Shown here piece after piece: positions 37,655-50,100 of a stretch of 64,000 bases of DNA. The translations under genes were made by a program, and so were the position numbers. Within the stretch, counting starts at the first letter, position 1; the number at the start of each line of letters is the position of its first letter. The stretch covers positions 10,998,053 through 11,062,052 of the forward strand of contig CM024172.1 of the NCBI GenBank assembly GCA_013433145.1, in the 5' to 3' direction. This stretch comes from Ascaris suum (taxonomy: Eukaryota > Nematoda > Chromadorea > Rhabditida > Ascarididae). The notes under the pieces were generated by a model that was not told where the DNA came from, made no database searches, and saw only the letters and a list, made by a program, of their open reading frames with translations.

Positions 37655-39131
37655 GTCACAGCGTCACCTTACTTTGCCTCTATTTATGACAACTTCTTTT
37701 TGCAATTCACAGCTGCGCATTATTGCTAAAAGCATTCGCGTACTTGATGTTGCACATGCATAAAATTGCAGCCATAGGCAAATGATGCCATAAACAAGTC
37801 AATTGCTGCTTTTTCATGTTTGCGTATTTTGCGTCGGCTGCATTTTATGTGTCGTCAGCATATAATAGGACACTTCTTTGCCGAGTGCTGCACTTCTCAA
37901 AGAGAAACGAATAGCACAGAGCTCGTGGAATTTATTGGCGGCTATTCTTCATAAGTTCTTCGATGGGATGAATGCATCAATCAGACGTCTTTTTTTATTG
38001 CAGTGGTGTTGATGGAAAAGGAAACTGTGTTAAATGTTCATCTTTTTTTTACAAACTACAAAACGGTAGTAAAAGTCCCTTGCAAACTATATTTATTTAG
38101 TTCTGTTTATGCGTACGCAAAGATTACCACTGCTGTAAACATTCATGAAAACATTCGCCTATGTCCATTAACCTCTCTTTCCGCCTCTCCTCAGGGGGAC
38201 TCATACAAGCGTTCTTCGTTCGTCTAATTGTGTTTGCTCTAAACTAGCTTGGGAAATCGGTTTTGTTGCAGAGAGCAAGCGGCATTTTTGTCGTGAAAAT
38301 ATAGTGTATCTTTCGTTGATTGTAAAACGTAATTAGCATTTTGTGGAGCGATTTATGTGAGATTGCGGACATTAATCATTTGTTCGTTTTCATCCCAATT
38401 TGCGAATAAGAGTCCAATTTTATTGAATATCCTCACATTTGAATGATTGAAGTGCTGTGGCGAATATTTCTTTTCAAAACATTGACGATGACTTTCACTA
38501 CGAGAGATGCTGCGGCGTTTGTAGTGACATGTGGATTTATTCGTTTGCTGCAGCCATTGAATCGTTCGTGGCTTTACATGCATCTACTTTGAAAGCGCAC
38601 TGACGAGAAAGAGCAAAGAAAAATTGTTGCTTGCTATTCAGACAATGAAAATGCAGGTGGATTGCTTTCATAGCAGTTCTAAAGGAAGCATCCATCCTTT
38701 AAAAGGAATCTGGAGAGGAGAGGCGAGGTGGACATGAATGTTTTATATCTGTAACATCGTAGGTGTTGTTTGCTGAAGAAGAAATGTGATGAGAAGAGCA
38801 TAAGGGAAAATGCACAACCAGAAGGTGCGGGTAATGACCCTTGATTTCGGTACTATGGGGGTAATCGTTCGACACAAAGCTCCAAGCGGAATTATCATTG
38901 CAAGATGTTTGATATTGCAGCTATTAATTTTTGAATAATGTTTTAATCTAATATGAAGCACTGGCTGAATCTTAGAAAGTTGGCCGTTTTTCGAGGCGAG
39001 GCAGATAAATGTTACATACTATAATTCTCAGCCTTGACAGTAATTGCTGAGAAGGAGTGTAGGAGTATGAAAGCTATGCTAAATATATGGCCATTGAGTC
39101 GATAACATTGACGATTGGATCTGTTTTTCAG

Positions 39132-39232
39132 AATATTCAAATCCATCGTTTAAAGCCGAAAATGAAGGTGGCGGCACATCATCACCTAGAGAGCATAGAC
39201 GGAAAGACCCACACAACTTCGAAACCGAAGCG
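39132..39232 (+). CDS. Copy B exon Y: novel second exon
   Basis: After TTTTTCAG the frame from exon X continues EYSNPSFKAENEGGGTSSP and ends at HNFETEA|GTACGC in phase 0, matching the phase of exon 11. Low-complexity and probably disordered. Homologous to 48916-49013. Confidence 0.55.
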
Positions 39233-40721
39233 GTACGCCTCTTTCCGGAAGAATTTCTCTTTGGTGTGCAGGTTGCTGTTGTTCTTAGCCGGTGTGTACC
39301 GACCTTTATTATACGACTTGTATATCCGCACAAGTTGAGGGCGCATCCATTTTTGGCGGTCCGCGCGGAACACGTTGGCGCATTAAAGTTCATCAATCGC
39401 TTTGACTTTTCCGCTACAACTAATAGTCAGTGTAATTCAACTCGAGCATTACGTAGTTGAATAAGTAAAGAAAGAAGCGTCGGTATTCATATACGTTGTG
39501 AATGTTTTATCCACTCTATTGTTGTCTCTTGATTCTCGCATTTGCTACTGACATAACAAATGGTCTGCTTTTTTCAAGTGCCGTTTTCCACTATTTTATA
39601 AAATTGATGGCTTCCCTAGGAAAGCGTTGTTGATTGATTCGAACATCGAGAATGGGCTTGTAATTCTGCTGTTCGTCAATTCCTCTACTATGGGAATAAA
39701 TGTCACTTACGCTTTTATTCCTTGCTCTCAATACGGTCGACTTTTTTATACCTTTTTTTTCCGACATTCTTTCCATATTCATCTTCGTAAAATGAATAGT
39801 TTGGGAAGAAATTCTGAAGGCAATGACAAGTGAGAATTTTTCACAAAAATCTTCATTTACATAGACGTCGACTCAAAGTTTTAACAGGAGAAAATGAGAG
39901 TGGAAGATGTAGAGATTATCGCCAGTTCTTATATACAATAGTGTCTCCTTAATTTCTTATAGGTTCGAATGGGATCTTCTAACTAAGAGAATTGGAGGAA
40001 TGAAATTTCATATTTGCATTGATGATTTTGCAAGATATCAATTCCCGAAAAGATTTGTTTTTCTTTAATAAGGTGGCCGAGAGAAATTGGGTTAGCCTCG
40101 ATTATTAATTTTAACTATACGTGGCTCAGGAAAAATTCAAATTGTATAGTTCCGTTGACGGAGTGAACAAAAATTTTATAATCAGTTGGCCTCTTTTCCA
40201 TGAAGCTATTCGATCATTCTAGATATTGCCACAGCAATACAACTGTATTAATCTATTGAAGTTGTTCTAATAATTCCGAAAGCACCAATTCGCATACTCC
40301 CTGGCAACGTAAATAGATCATTTCGTAAAGGTACGATGAAGAAATTCCTTGGTGAGATCGGGTGGGAAATTCTACATCTCAATAAGGCACTTGAAGAAGT
40401 TGACGATCTTGCGATACCATCACTGCGATGAAAATGTCATGTGTGCTGTGGAGTAAGATGCTAACAACAAACTTCTGTATAGCACGTTGCCCAATAGTCG
40501 TTTCAATAAGACGTTATTTAAGCTCTTTTGCTTATTAAGTTAAGAGGACACTCTATCAGGATGAATCATTATCAGCTATTATACAGTTAATGTTTTCTTA
40601 AATTTTAATTCAACATGGCACCAACTTCGAGCAGCAGCCTTGTAATATTTTGTTGATACCATGTAAAATGTAGAATCTTTTTATCCATTTCAGCATAGTG
40701 AAATGAGAGTACGGATTTCAG

Positions 40722-40895
40722 GCGTCATTCGACAATGAGACAAAGCAAGAAGCGGATATTTCGCGACTAAGAAGAAAGCTGGAGTCTAGCATCAACCAGC
40801 TTGAGACGGCACTCGGTCGTGTCAACCGAGGCAACATTGAAGCACTAAAGAAGATCGAGGAAAATCATAATCAAATTCGGGAGCTTCAACGACAT
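40722..40895 (+). CDS. Copy B tail exon 11-like, intact
   Basis: 58 codons, ASFDNETKQEADISRLRRKL to RELQRH, same 174-bp length as the parent. Its first half is nearly identical to copy C, its second half clearly diverged. Confidence 0.75.
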
Positions 40896-41141
40896 GTCAG
40901 TTTGTGTGATTTGAAATTATCGACTTTGAGAATTTTGCTGCCCATCCTTTCGCCGAGTCCTGTCATATAAGACCAAGTTTCTGACTTGTTCTTATATGGC
41001 TGTCACTGTGAAAATCATGTATTTAATACCCTTATGTTATACAGTGCCGCCATAAAGGTGACATCGTATAGCACGCTGTTGTCAGTTAATTCATGTAGTG
41101 TTCTTCGTTAAATTTTTATTTACTTGATGCAATGATTCTAG

Positions 41142-41473
41142 GTGGAAGAGGGCAACATAATCGCGAGAATATTCTCGAGCATTTCTCAATATGAAGCAAC
41201 GTGCAACGAATAAAAGGAAGAACTGGAAGTAGCTATGGATGAAGCAACGTTCTGGCCAGAAGCGGGGCGTGATGCACACCAGTCATGTCACGTAATTGAC
41301 CGCAGAAGCACATTCGTTGAGCGCAGTCCACATGAAGTGGAGAATAGCTATAGCAAACACCTGAAGACCATCAACGAGCTCAGGAGCTGCGGAGAACGCA
41401 GCAAAGCTGCAGGCTCATGCGCTCTGAATTTTCGTCACGAACAGGAAAGCCTTGATGCAATGCGCATTCACTA
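41142..41473 (+). pseudogene. Copy B exon 12-like, first version, frameshifted
   Basis: Starts GTGGAAGAGGGCAACATAAT after TTCTAG, aligns with exon 12 of copy C but has several small deletions (GAGCATTTCTCAATATGAAG region) that break the frame. Ends abruptly at TAG-GTGGAAATGAGG, where a second exon-12 start follows directly. Confidence 0.7.
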
Positions 41474-41975
41474 GGTGGAAATGAGGATGCAGCATTTTCG
41501 CGAGAATATTCTCGAGCATTTGCACAACTCTCAAATTTGAATATGAAGAAAAGTACAAAAGCGGTCCTGAAGGCCATGCCGTCCTTATTCACATTCGAAA
41601 GCAAGAACTGGGAGTAGAAATGGAACGAAGCAGTACGTTTCTGGCCAGCATCTGGGGCGTGATTTGCAGTTACCAGTCAGTGTCACGTTATCAGGTGGTT
41701 GACCGCAATAGCAAGAAACTGCAGGCATTTGGTGAGCGCAGTCAGCACACTGAAGTGGATAATGAGCTGGCTTTCGAATCACATCCACAAATGGAGAACG
41801 ACTCTGGAACAGACGCTCAACGAGCTCAGGAGCTCAGCGAGAACGCAGCAACGTGCTGCGAAGGTGAGCTTATCATGCGGCTGCACTCTTCGAACAAATT
41901 CGTCACGAACAGGAAAGCGCGATGCAAAGCGACCGTATGCGCAAATCACTCAGAGGCGCAGCTAAATAGAAATGC
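41474..41975 (+). pseudogene. Copy B exon 12-like, second version, exon-intron chimera
   Basis: Begins like exon 12 (GTGGAAATGAGGATGCAGCA), then carries about 70 bp matching the intron after exon 12 in copy C (GCCGTCCTTATTCACATTCG, compare 50902-50921), then returns to exon 12 sequence to its end. Frameshifted throughout. Confidence 0.65.
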
Positions 41976-42085
41976 ATCTTTGATTACTAAGTTTCGTGTT
42001 CTTGAGACTCTTTCTAACATTTGCACAACCCTTTAATTTGATAATGATATACCTTAAAGAAGTATGAATCGGGAAAGCGGGGATC

Positions 42086-42138
42086 CTGATAAACTTCAGA
42101 AGAAATTGAAATTGCAAGAAAAACAAATCGAGGAAGCT
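42086..42138 (+). pseudogene. Copy B stray exon 14 fragment
   Basis: GATAAACTTCAGAAGAAATT through GAGGAAGCT|GTGAGT matches the 3' half of exon 14 and its donor, but lies upstream of exon 13, out of order. Confidence 0.7.
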
Positions 42139-42338
42139 GTGAGTTATTCACATTTCATGACTTTAATGAAATAAAGTAGATAGTAAACGAATGTGACGGA
42201 GCTTTTCTTTAGCCCTGTTCATTCTCCTTCTTTCTGAAAATATCCTTACCATCTGAGGTGATGTTGGTTCGGTTAGCCGCCCGACGCGCATTTGTTACTG
42301 CTATTAGGTGTTAAAGCAGCAATAGTAAGAAACTGCAG

Positions 42339-42515
42339 GCACGTTTGGATGAGGTTGAAGCAGCAGCACTGAAAAGGTGATAACAAAGTGAATCCACAAC
42401 GTTGAATCACGCATTCGAGAAATCGAGAATGAACTCGACAGTCGAACAGCGACGCTACGAGATGCTAACAAGAAAATCTGCGAGCACGATAGACGTGCTG
42501 ATACATGACTCACAG
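42339..42515 (+). pseudogene. Copy B exon 13-like, frameshifted
   Basis: GCACGTTTGGATGAGGTTGA after CTGCAG; an inserted A in CTGAAAAGGTGA shifts the frame, and the 3' end after GATAGACGTG has decayed with no donor. Confidence 0.75.
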
Positions 42516-42832
42516 TCGATCTCTCTAAAGTGATGTTTATCCTGTATATGCCGTTGCATGCGTCTACATTTATTGTTTCGAAAACTTGACGTCAGTGAAG
42601 AAAGTGCAGAATTTCCCAAGAATAAACCAAAAATATAATCCACATGTATATCCTTGAGAGAATACGCAATCAATTGAGGGAAACATCGAAAAATAGCTTT
42701 TCGACTTTTAATAAAATAGATGTACATACGAGGCTTTGAGGTCGTTTTTCTTTACCTCAGGATATGCTTTCTTTTCGCTTTATTTGCTGTGAATTTGCAA
42801 CACTGGATATTTTATATGAATGAATGTTTCAG

Positions 42833-42926
42833 ATTGAAGAGGATAAGAAGGATGCAAAGCGAGCTCATGATCTCATTGATAAACTTCAGAAGAATTGAAA
42901 TTGCAAGAAAAACAAATCGAGGAAGC
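42833..42926 (+). pseudogene. Copy B exon 14-like, stop after frameshift
   Basis: [20 protein letters not shown] then a TGA caused by a deletion relative to copies A and C (94 versus 96 bp). Confidence 0.75.
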
Positions 42927-43849
42927 GTTTGCAACCGTTATTTTCGCATTTACATTTCAAAGAGGCTTTTTTATCATCATATATCGTTTGCACTGCAATG
43001 TAGTTCATGAACTGTTACTATATTTCGCCTACGGAGAAGGAACCGAAGACAATTCGCTCTTCACCATGCCGATAGCATTTTTGCATCTAGCTCTTTTTAA
43101 GCAAAAGTTTTTCAGTGTCCTGTCAACGAAGCAATGACCATTGGTGAAGAAAAAAACGATACGGTTGAGATTTAAGTCTGTTGACAGGACTACCTAATGC
43201 TTGCGTTCGCCAGATTAAAAATCGAGAGCATTTTGAGTGGACATAGAGGAAACAAGTTATCTGCATTAAGAAACCGATGCTAATTCGTCTGCAACTATTA
43301 TTTCTATTATATAGCACTGAAGTTTAGCTTGAAATTTAGAAAATGCGGATTTGTTGAATCGGGGAATGAATTTTTTAAATGCATCATAAAACGATATTGT
43401 AAGTGCACGTTCCAACGAATCAATAAAAACAACTTGAGCTCCATTTATTCAATAATTGAATCAATAAATCCGAATTTGCAGAATGTCGCTTCGATTTAAT
43501 GCAGCAGTGAACGAAGCATCGACACACACGTTCCGCCGACGTTGAAAAACATTGCACTTCTGCAGCAGTTTTTTCCGAATCTCATCGTGCTGAGCATTCG
43601 ACTCATACAGTCCGCTATCTTTTTTTAAGCACTCAGTTAAAGTTTGGTGTACAATGTCTTTCTCATTTATCACCTATGTTTTTCTTAATGAGTCTGCATG
43701 CAACCATTAAGCATGCTAATGACTGCTTAAAACGAATATTATTTGGTGTACAGTGAAGAAAGTGCAGAATTTCAGCAGTGAATAAACCGGTAAGTATAGC
43801 AATTCTTCGATAAAGTTATAGCGCTTAGCTTAAAATATGGTTTACTGCA
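42927..43849. other. Spacer with a 74-bp stem-loop
   Basis: No exon 15 relative found. Contains an 11-bp perfect inverted repeat GTCCTGTCAAC (43117-43127) / GTTGACAGGAC (43180-43190). A 70-residue minus-strand frame at 43461-43673 has protein-like composition but no recognised family. Confidence 0.5.
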
Positions 43850-44672
43850 ATGTACACACCGGATAAGTGGACGATGAGCTGCAAAGCGGTCAATGACTTG
43901 TTTAGAGATTTGAGCACAGGGGCAAGTAACATTCAACTAACGCGGCGAAGGATTCGAAAAAGGTGGATGGTTGTTTCCTTAGTTTTAATTTTGGGACAAA
44001 TGGAGGTAAGTTGGAGACAAGGTGGTATCGCAAAATGTGGAAGACAGACTTAGTCTTACACAGTTGGTCGGCACATTCTAATTCAATGAAAGAAAACGTC
44101 GTTAACAACATGCTTGCAACCTCGACATCAGTGTCCACTTCGAATCACATTCAATCGTTTCCTAATACAGCTCAGCGGTGTGCTTATGAGAATCCGTATA
44201 ATGAGGATCATTTACAGAAGCGGCATTAATATTCGAGTCTTCAAAAAGATTTGCCAATCTTAAAACTTTCACTTATAACCGACGTTCGCTCACATCCAAC
44301 CAGAAAATTTTCGCAAAAATATGATATCACGGCTAGCGCACTCTCTGTAAACCTTACAGGCTTTCATCATCTATTGGCCAAGTTGGTGATTTCCGATTCC
44401 CATTGTGAATATTACATTGGTGGAACGGGCGACCAGTAGAGTTACGAGGTTAGGAACATCAAATAGACATTCGCCATCGCGTGACTAGATTGACACCATT
44501 GGTCTCTTATATGCGTTAACAGTACACTGATGGTCCCTTCCGAATGGGCCTGCACTGATGGTAGGAGGGAACATTAGAAGTCCAAAGATCAAGGAGAATT
44601 TGCCCATCAAATAACTCTCATCAATTGTCATTGTGGAGGATGAAATGAGAAACGCCGTTAAGCTCATAGAAT
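43850..44672 (+). mobile_element. Penelope-like retroelement remnant
   Basis: Translations in shifting frames resemble the C-terminal half of nematode Penelope-like elements: SWSAHSNSMKENVVNNMLAT, RCAYENPYNEDHLQKRH, then LPILKLSLITDVRSHPTRKF, and a terminal DEMRNAVKLIE followed by TAA at about 44672. In the family these lie between the reverse transcriptase and the end of the GIY-YIG endonuclease. The GIY-YIG core is not clearly readable (CEYYIGGTGDQ may be its trace). At least three frame breaks; dead copy. Confidence 0.6.
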
Positions 44673-47060
44673 AAGTCTGAATTCAGTTATTCCTCTTACG
44701 AATCCTTTACTTTTATTTGATCAGTTTTCATTCTCCTTCACTTTCTCGATAAACAGTCTTTGTTTATTCATTGATTTCTACCATCCCGATCATAGTGCTT
44801 GTGTTGGCTTTGTGCTCCTCAGCAATCCCCTACAAGAGATCAGCATTAGAGGCACACTACTTCAGTATTGCAGTGAATTTGCCCGCAAGGATTGCTTCGA
44901 GCGATTGTGCCGACGATTTATGATCAAGGCTATATTCGGTCGAAACTATCTCAATGCTCTTCGCATATTTTCTTTTGCTTCATTGTTCCTTATATAAATT
45001 CTTCGGCCGCTCGTCACCTTCGTTATTGTAGAAGGTGTTGTGCTATTAGTCATATCTCTCAGTTAGTCGTCTTCGTATTTGTCTCTCATTTCTCCATAAC
45101 TCCTTCTTCCCCTTCATTGACCATTATCTATTCTTTCCTTTTTTCTTAGCTTCACCTATCCGTTTGAGTCGTTACGCTTAATAGCATTACGACGGTGAAA
45201 TGATGTTGCTCTTGATGTTTGCGCCTATAGAATCCATTCTTTTATTAAGTGTATAACTACTCCACAGTTCTGAGCTAGAATACATTTATGAAGCGAATAG
45301 AGCTACACATTAAAACATTGAAGAGGATATTGAAAAATATGAGACCGCAAAGAGGAAGTAGTTTTATCAATCAAAAGCACTGTTTCATAACGCGCAGTAT
45401 TTCTTTTTGTTTCGACTAGCAAATGGAATGATTGCTGCCATCATAAGGTGATTATCTTATTGAAAGCTCATAGGAAATGAAATTCATTCATAGCTGTTTC
45501 GAACGAATCACCACAATGAATCTGCGTCCACAATGAATCTACGCAAAAAGTTCCCTTTTTTTCAAAAAAGAATGCGGCTCTTTGTTTTATCTATCTCATT
45601 GTAGATTTCCCTCGTTATGCTTATTTGTGTTATATACAACACAGCGTTGATATGATCTCAATTCATTGTGGACGAATAGAATTTTGTGGAAGTTTAGAGT
45701 TTTGAGCATGTAAAGCGTCGAGTTGAAATATTATAACAGCTCAAGCTCACCTTTTGGCTCTTTCGGTCATAATCATAGCACATGAAGCTGAATATTATTA
45801 TGTAAAAGATCTCGCTCTATGTCACAAATTTGTGGACAACTATCACGGTTATGCAATTTGGAAAACTACATCCAAGAACCTGCGCACGCATCTAGAACGC
45901 ATAAACCGGAAGAAACGTGAGAAAAGTTTAGTTGGGGGAGGGGGGGGGGGGGGAAAGGATAATTTGTTTAATAACTTTGAACAATTTATGAGATGAACTT
46001 CCCTCATCTTGTTGAATTAATGTACCATGCTCTGAGCAAGTATTATAACGATGATGCTAATAGCCTGAATGTAATAATATTTCGTTATGTACCCGAACGT
46101 ATGGTATGGAGAATCTGATCGCGAGAGTGGCGAGAAAATCGTCTCTAATGCATTCAAGCAAAAAACGATCTATTTCACCGATATAGATGGACTTACACGT
46201 TTATTTCCATTTATCATCATTCATCTACTTCATGAGAAAGCAATAGAAGAAACAAAATGTTTAAACTAGTAATTGCATCAAATGAGGCGTGTTAATGAAG
46301 TTTCTGAAGACGTTGACGGAGATCACCAATATTTTTCAAATATGATGAAACAAATTCATAGCATTTAGGAGACGAGCATACGCAATCTATAGGGGCCATC
46401 GCGATTACAGATTTTTGGGTATACGGCGAAATGAGATGGATCAGAGGAATAAGATTTACTATATAGGTGTGACCACTATTGGTTTCGTTTACCAAGGTCC
46501 CAAATTCAAATTATGCAAACGCGCGGGACAATCTTCTTGTCATAATCGATTCAAAAAGATGCCCTAGATGGAGAGAAAGGAAGAGAGAAAAGCGGAGAAA
46601 CGATGTGTTGTCCACCAGATGGCCCCCTATGCGTATATGCATATCGCTTCTAATCGTGCATTAATGTAACTATCGGAGTGGTCACTGTTGCATGGGGATT
46701 TGCGTCTTTAGGATTTTTTGGATAGTCTTGGCCGAAATCTTTTTTCTTAGCTAATTTTCTTTGATATGTTTTCGTTTTCGTGTTGATAATATCATCACGA
46801 ATACAAGAGCATAAATAGATTCAAGCAAATGAATTGTATATCTTAGCTGTCAGAATTGCGCACTATGAGGTTGTGATGTTATATTTTAGGGATCCAAACT
46901 TTTTCCTTCTTATATCGATAATGATGAAGTGATTACCTATAATACGTTCAACAATTCAATTGTTATTTGTGCTCAGAAAGTGTATACTGTAATCGGCTAT
47001 TGCAGAAATTCGCTAAACGACAAGCGATATCGCGTGCTTTCGTCATCAACGATTTCAATA
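44673..47060. other. Spacer between copies B and C
   Basis: Open frames at 44812-45149 and 45754-45996 have no recognised similarity; the first (CFERLCRRFMIKAIFGRNYL) may be another LINE scrap. G14 run at 45940-45953. The last 30 bp share the leader motif TTTCGTCATCAA with copy B. Confidence 0.45.
45934..45953 (+). repeat. G5-A-G14 run
   Basis: Five G, one A, fourteen G. G-quadruplex-capable. Confidence 0.9.
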
Positions 47061-47184
47061 ATGAGCAGTGGCGCTAAATCATCAAAAACACATGAATTTT
47101 CGAGTAGCCCTACCAACAAAGAGCATCACTTAGGGGATGGATCATTGCTGAAGAAAAAGCAAGAAGAATGGGCACAAGATGAAG
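47061..47184 (+). CDS. Copy C exon X: novel N-terminus
   Basis: ATG plus 41 codons (MSSGAKSSKTHEF at the start, DGSLLKKKQEEWAQDE at the end), then G|GTGAGT in phase 1. The conserved half with copy B is the basic-acidic C-terminal part. Family not recognised. Confidence 0.6.
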
Positions 47185-50100
47185 GTGAGTGCGTGAATTA
47201 CTTTACTTCCTCTACTTATGGTAGCATATTTTACAATTCACAAACTTCGTATCAGTGCTAAAAGCATTCACGTATTTCATCTTGCAGGTGCATATAATTG
47301 TAGCCATAGGTAAATGATGCCGTAAACAATGTCCGTTTGCTGCTTTTTCATGTTCACACTTTTTGTGCCTTCATGCATGTGATATGACACTTCTCATAAA
47401 GAAACGAATAGCACAAAGTATGCTGTGCAATTTGGGAGACCTAAAATAGCTAGTGGGATATCCTCGCAGCTATTTTCTATAAATGTGCACATTTCCACCT
47501 AAAAATATTTTATAATCGTTATGCATTCCACCTCATCAGATTATCGTTTTACTGGAATTATTTCAAGTTTCTTTTGATTTAATGCAAAAAGCGCAGTGAT
47601 AGAGATAAATGAATCTACCAAGAGATGCAAGGGATCTCTTTTTCAATACAGCGCTATCGATGGAGCGGATAATTGTGCAAGGTGTTGCTCTTCTTTAAAG
47701 GGGACAAAACTGTAGTAAAAGTTCTTTGCAAATTCTATTTGTTTATTTATGTTTATATGCGCGCAAACATTTCCACCGCTATAAACGTTCAAAATAAAAA
47801 GAAATTCATACAAGCGTCCCTCATTCGTCTCTAATTGTGTTTTCTTCTAGAGCACCTTGGGAGATCGGTTTTGATGTAGTGAGTGAACAGAATTTTCGCC
47901 CTAAGGTAATATCTTTTGTTGACTAAAAAAAGTGACTGTCATTTTGAAGAACGAGAAGTATGAGACTGCGGACCGTGAGATTGTCAGACATTAATCATTT
48001 GTTCGTCGTGATCCCAGTATACGATTACGACTCATAACAGTCAAATTTCATTGAATATCCTCAAATTTGAATTGATTGAAGTGCTGTGGCGAATGTTTCT
48101 TTTGAAAACATCGACGATCATTGTCGCCTAGAAAAGATGCTGCACCATTTTGCACTCATATGTGAATTTATTCGCTTGTTGCGGCCACTAAATCGTTTAC
48201 GACTTTATACGCATCTGTGTTTGAAAGCACATTGGCTTGAAAAAGCAAAATGGAATAATTGTTAAGTGCTATACGGAAAATGAAACGCAAATGGACTTGT
48301 TGCACAGCAATTTATTGGCAAGGGAGATTTGGAAAGAAAAAGAATGTGAGTAACTGTGTGCTGATTCGGCGACCTGTCTGCTGATTCGGCGACCTGTCTG
48401 CTGATTCGGCGACCTGTCTGCTGATTCGGCGACCTGTGTGCTGATTCGCAAATGCTGCCAATTGAAGGCGAATACTAGCGCACGCATGAATAGGAAATTC
48501 AGCTTCAACTTGAAGGCTACAATTTTTGATGGAATCATGGAAGAGGAGTTAGCGCTAAAGAAACGAAATATGGAGAGGAGGAGGATGTAGGCAAGAGAGG
48601 AACTGAAACCTCACTATAATGAGCTTTAGATTCGATGCTTCGACGTGATCGTTCGATATAGAGCTGCAGGTGGATTTTTCATGAGGAAACTTTTAAAATG
48701 CTGCTCAATGTGTGGAAAATGATCTTTCTTACTGACTGTATAGTACCGTAGAATTTCCGAAAATTCTTAATTTTTGAGGCAACGTAGATAAATGTCGCAT
48801 TTTGCTGATATTAGCCTTTGAATTAATCGAAACGGAGGAGTATAGCAGTGTTAAAATCACGCAAAATATTTGTGCAGTAACGGCTAGATGACAGTAACGG
48901 CGTGTTGTTTTTCAGAGTATTCCGAGTCGTGGTTTCCGTTCGGATCTTCACGTACGGCCACATCAAATAGAAAGTGCGGACCGAAAGATCCGCGCGCATC
49001 CGACGCCGAAACAGTGAGGCCTTCTGTTTAATCTCTAGTCCGTTAATAGTCTTAATCGGCCTGTAGCAATCACCATTATACGACTTATAAATCCGCACAT
49101 TCCATTTTGGCGTTCCGTGTGGACGCTTTGACACTTAAAGTTGATCGCTTAAAGCTTTGGTTTTTTCGCAACAACTCTTAATGATTTGCGTGGTTAAATT
49201 TCGGCAATACGTAGTTAAATAAATGAAGAAATGCAAATAAGCTGCAAGTATTTTCTATCATCTATTGTTATGTGTGTTGATTTTTACACGCGTAACTGAG
49301 AGAACAAGTGATGAGCAGCGAAGTTCGCTTAAATTGTATTGGTCTACTGAAATCTGAGAAGCATCAATTCGCACCCTCCCTGAAAATATAATTGTAAATG
49401 TGGGATGAAGAGATTTCTTGCGCAATTTTACATGGAAATAGTATATCTGAGTGAGGGAATTTGAAGGAGGTGACACTTTTATGACGTCATTCCTGTGGCG
49501 ATAGTGTTATGTGTGCTATCGAGTAAGATACTAGAAACGAACTTTCATAGGACCGCAGCCCAAACTCGTTTCAATACGTTATTTCAGCTCTTTTATGTTA
49601 AGGTGGTACTCTATGAGGATGAGGTATTCTCAGCTATTATACAATTAGCAGTTTGCCAAAATTTTTGATTCAACATGGCAGTAACCACTATCGGCAACCT
49701 CATAATATTCCGATAGTATGTGTAGAATGTGACACTTTTTTATCCATCTCAACATTGTGAAATGACAATATGGATTTCAGGCGTCATTCGACAGCGAGAC
49801 AAAGCAAGAAGCGGATATTTCGCGACTAAGAAGAAAGCTGGAGTCTAGCATCAGTCAGCTTGAGACGGCACTCGATTTAGCTAATCGAGGCAACAATGAT
49901 GCAGTGAAGAAAGTGGATGAAAACCATGATCAAATTGCCGAACTTCAACGACAAGTCAGTTTGTGTGGTTTGAAATTATCGCACTTCGAAAATTTTCCTG
50001 CCCATCGTTTTGCTGAATACAATCATACGAGAACACTATGAACGTCGTGTCTATAATACTTCCATGACTTACTTCTGTTGATTATGGCAGACTTCAGTGA

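Larger units (their letters stand above)
37549..42926 (+). pseudogene. Copy B: broken headless myosin-tail gene
   Basis: Same plan as copy C: exon X (37549-37654), exon Y (39132-39232), then relatives of myosin exons 11 (40722-40895), 12 (twice, 41142-41473 and 41474-41975), a stray piece of 14 (42086-42138), 13 (42339-42515) and 14 (42833-42926). X, Y and 11 are open and phase-compatible. Exon 12 is frameshifted in both versions, exon 13 has an extra A in GAAAAGGTGA, and exon 14 has lost bases giving AAGAAT-TGA. No exon 15 is found. It cannot make the long tail, though X-Y-11 could still be transcribed. Confidence 0.8.

Noticed and set aside
39079..39396. Minus-strand frames shared by copies B and C (also 48823-49134)
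   Set aside because: VRIYKSYN is readable in both, but it is opposite exon Y and its following intron. Plus-strand phase agreement across two independent loci explains the conservation better.
44812..45149. Frame with CFERLCRRFMIKAIFGRNYL as a LINE fragment
   Set aside because: Resembles the RVQRRFTKRL-type LINE block only loosely; too weak to call.
48357..48448. CRISPR-like repeat array
   Set aside because: Repeats are directly abutting with no spacers and the DNA is eukaryotic; it is a minisatellite. The same holds for 34860-35007.
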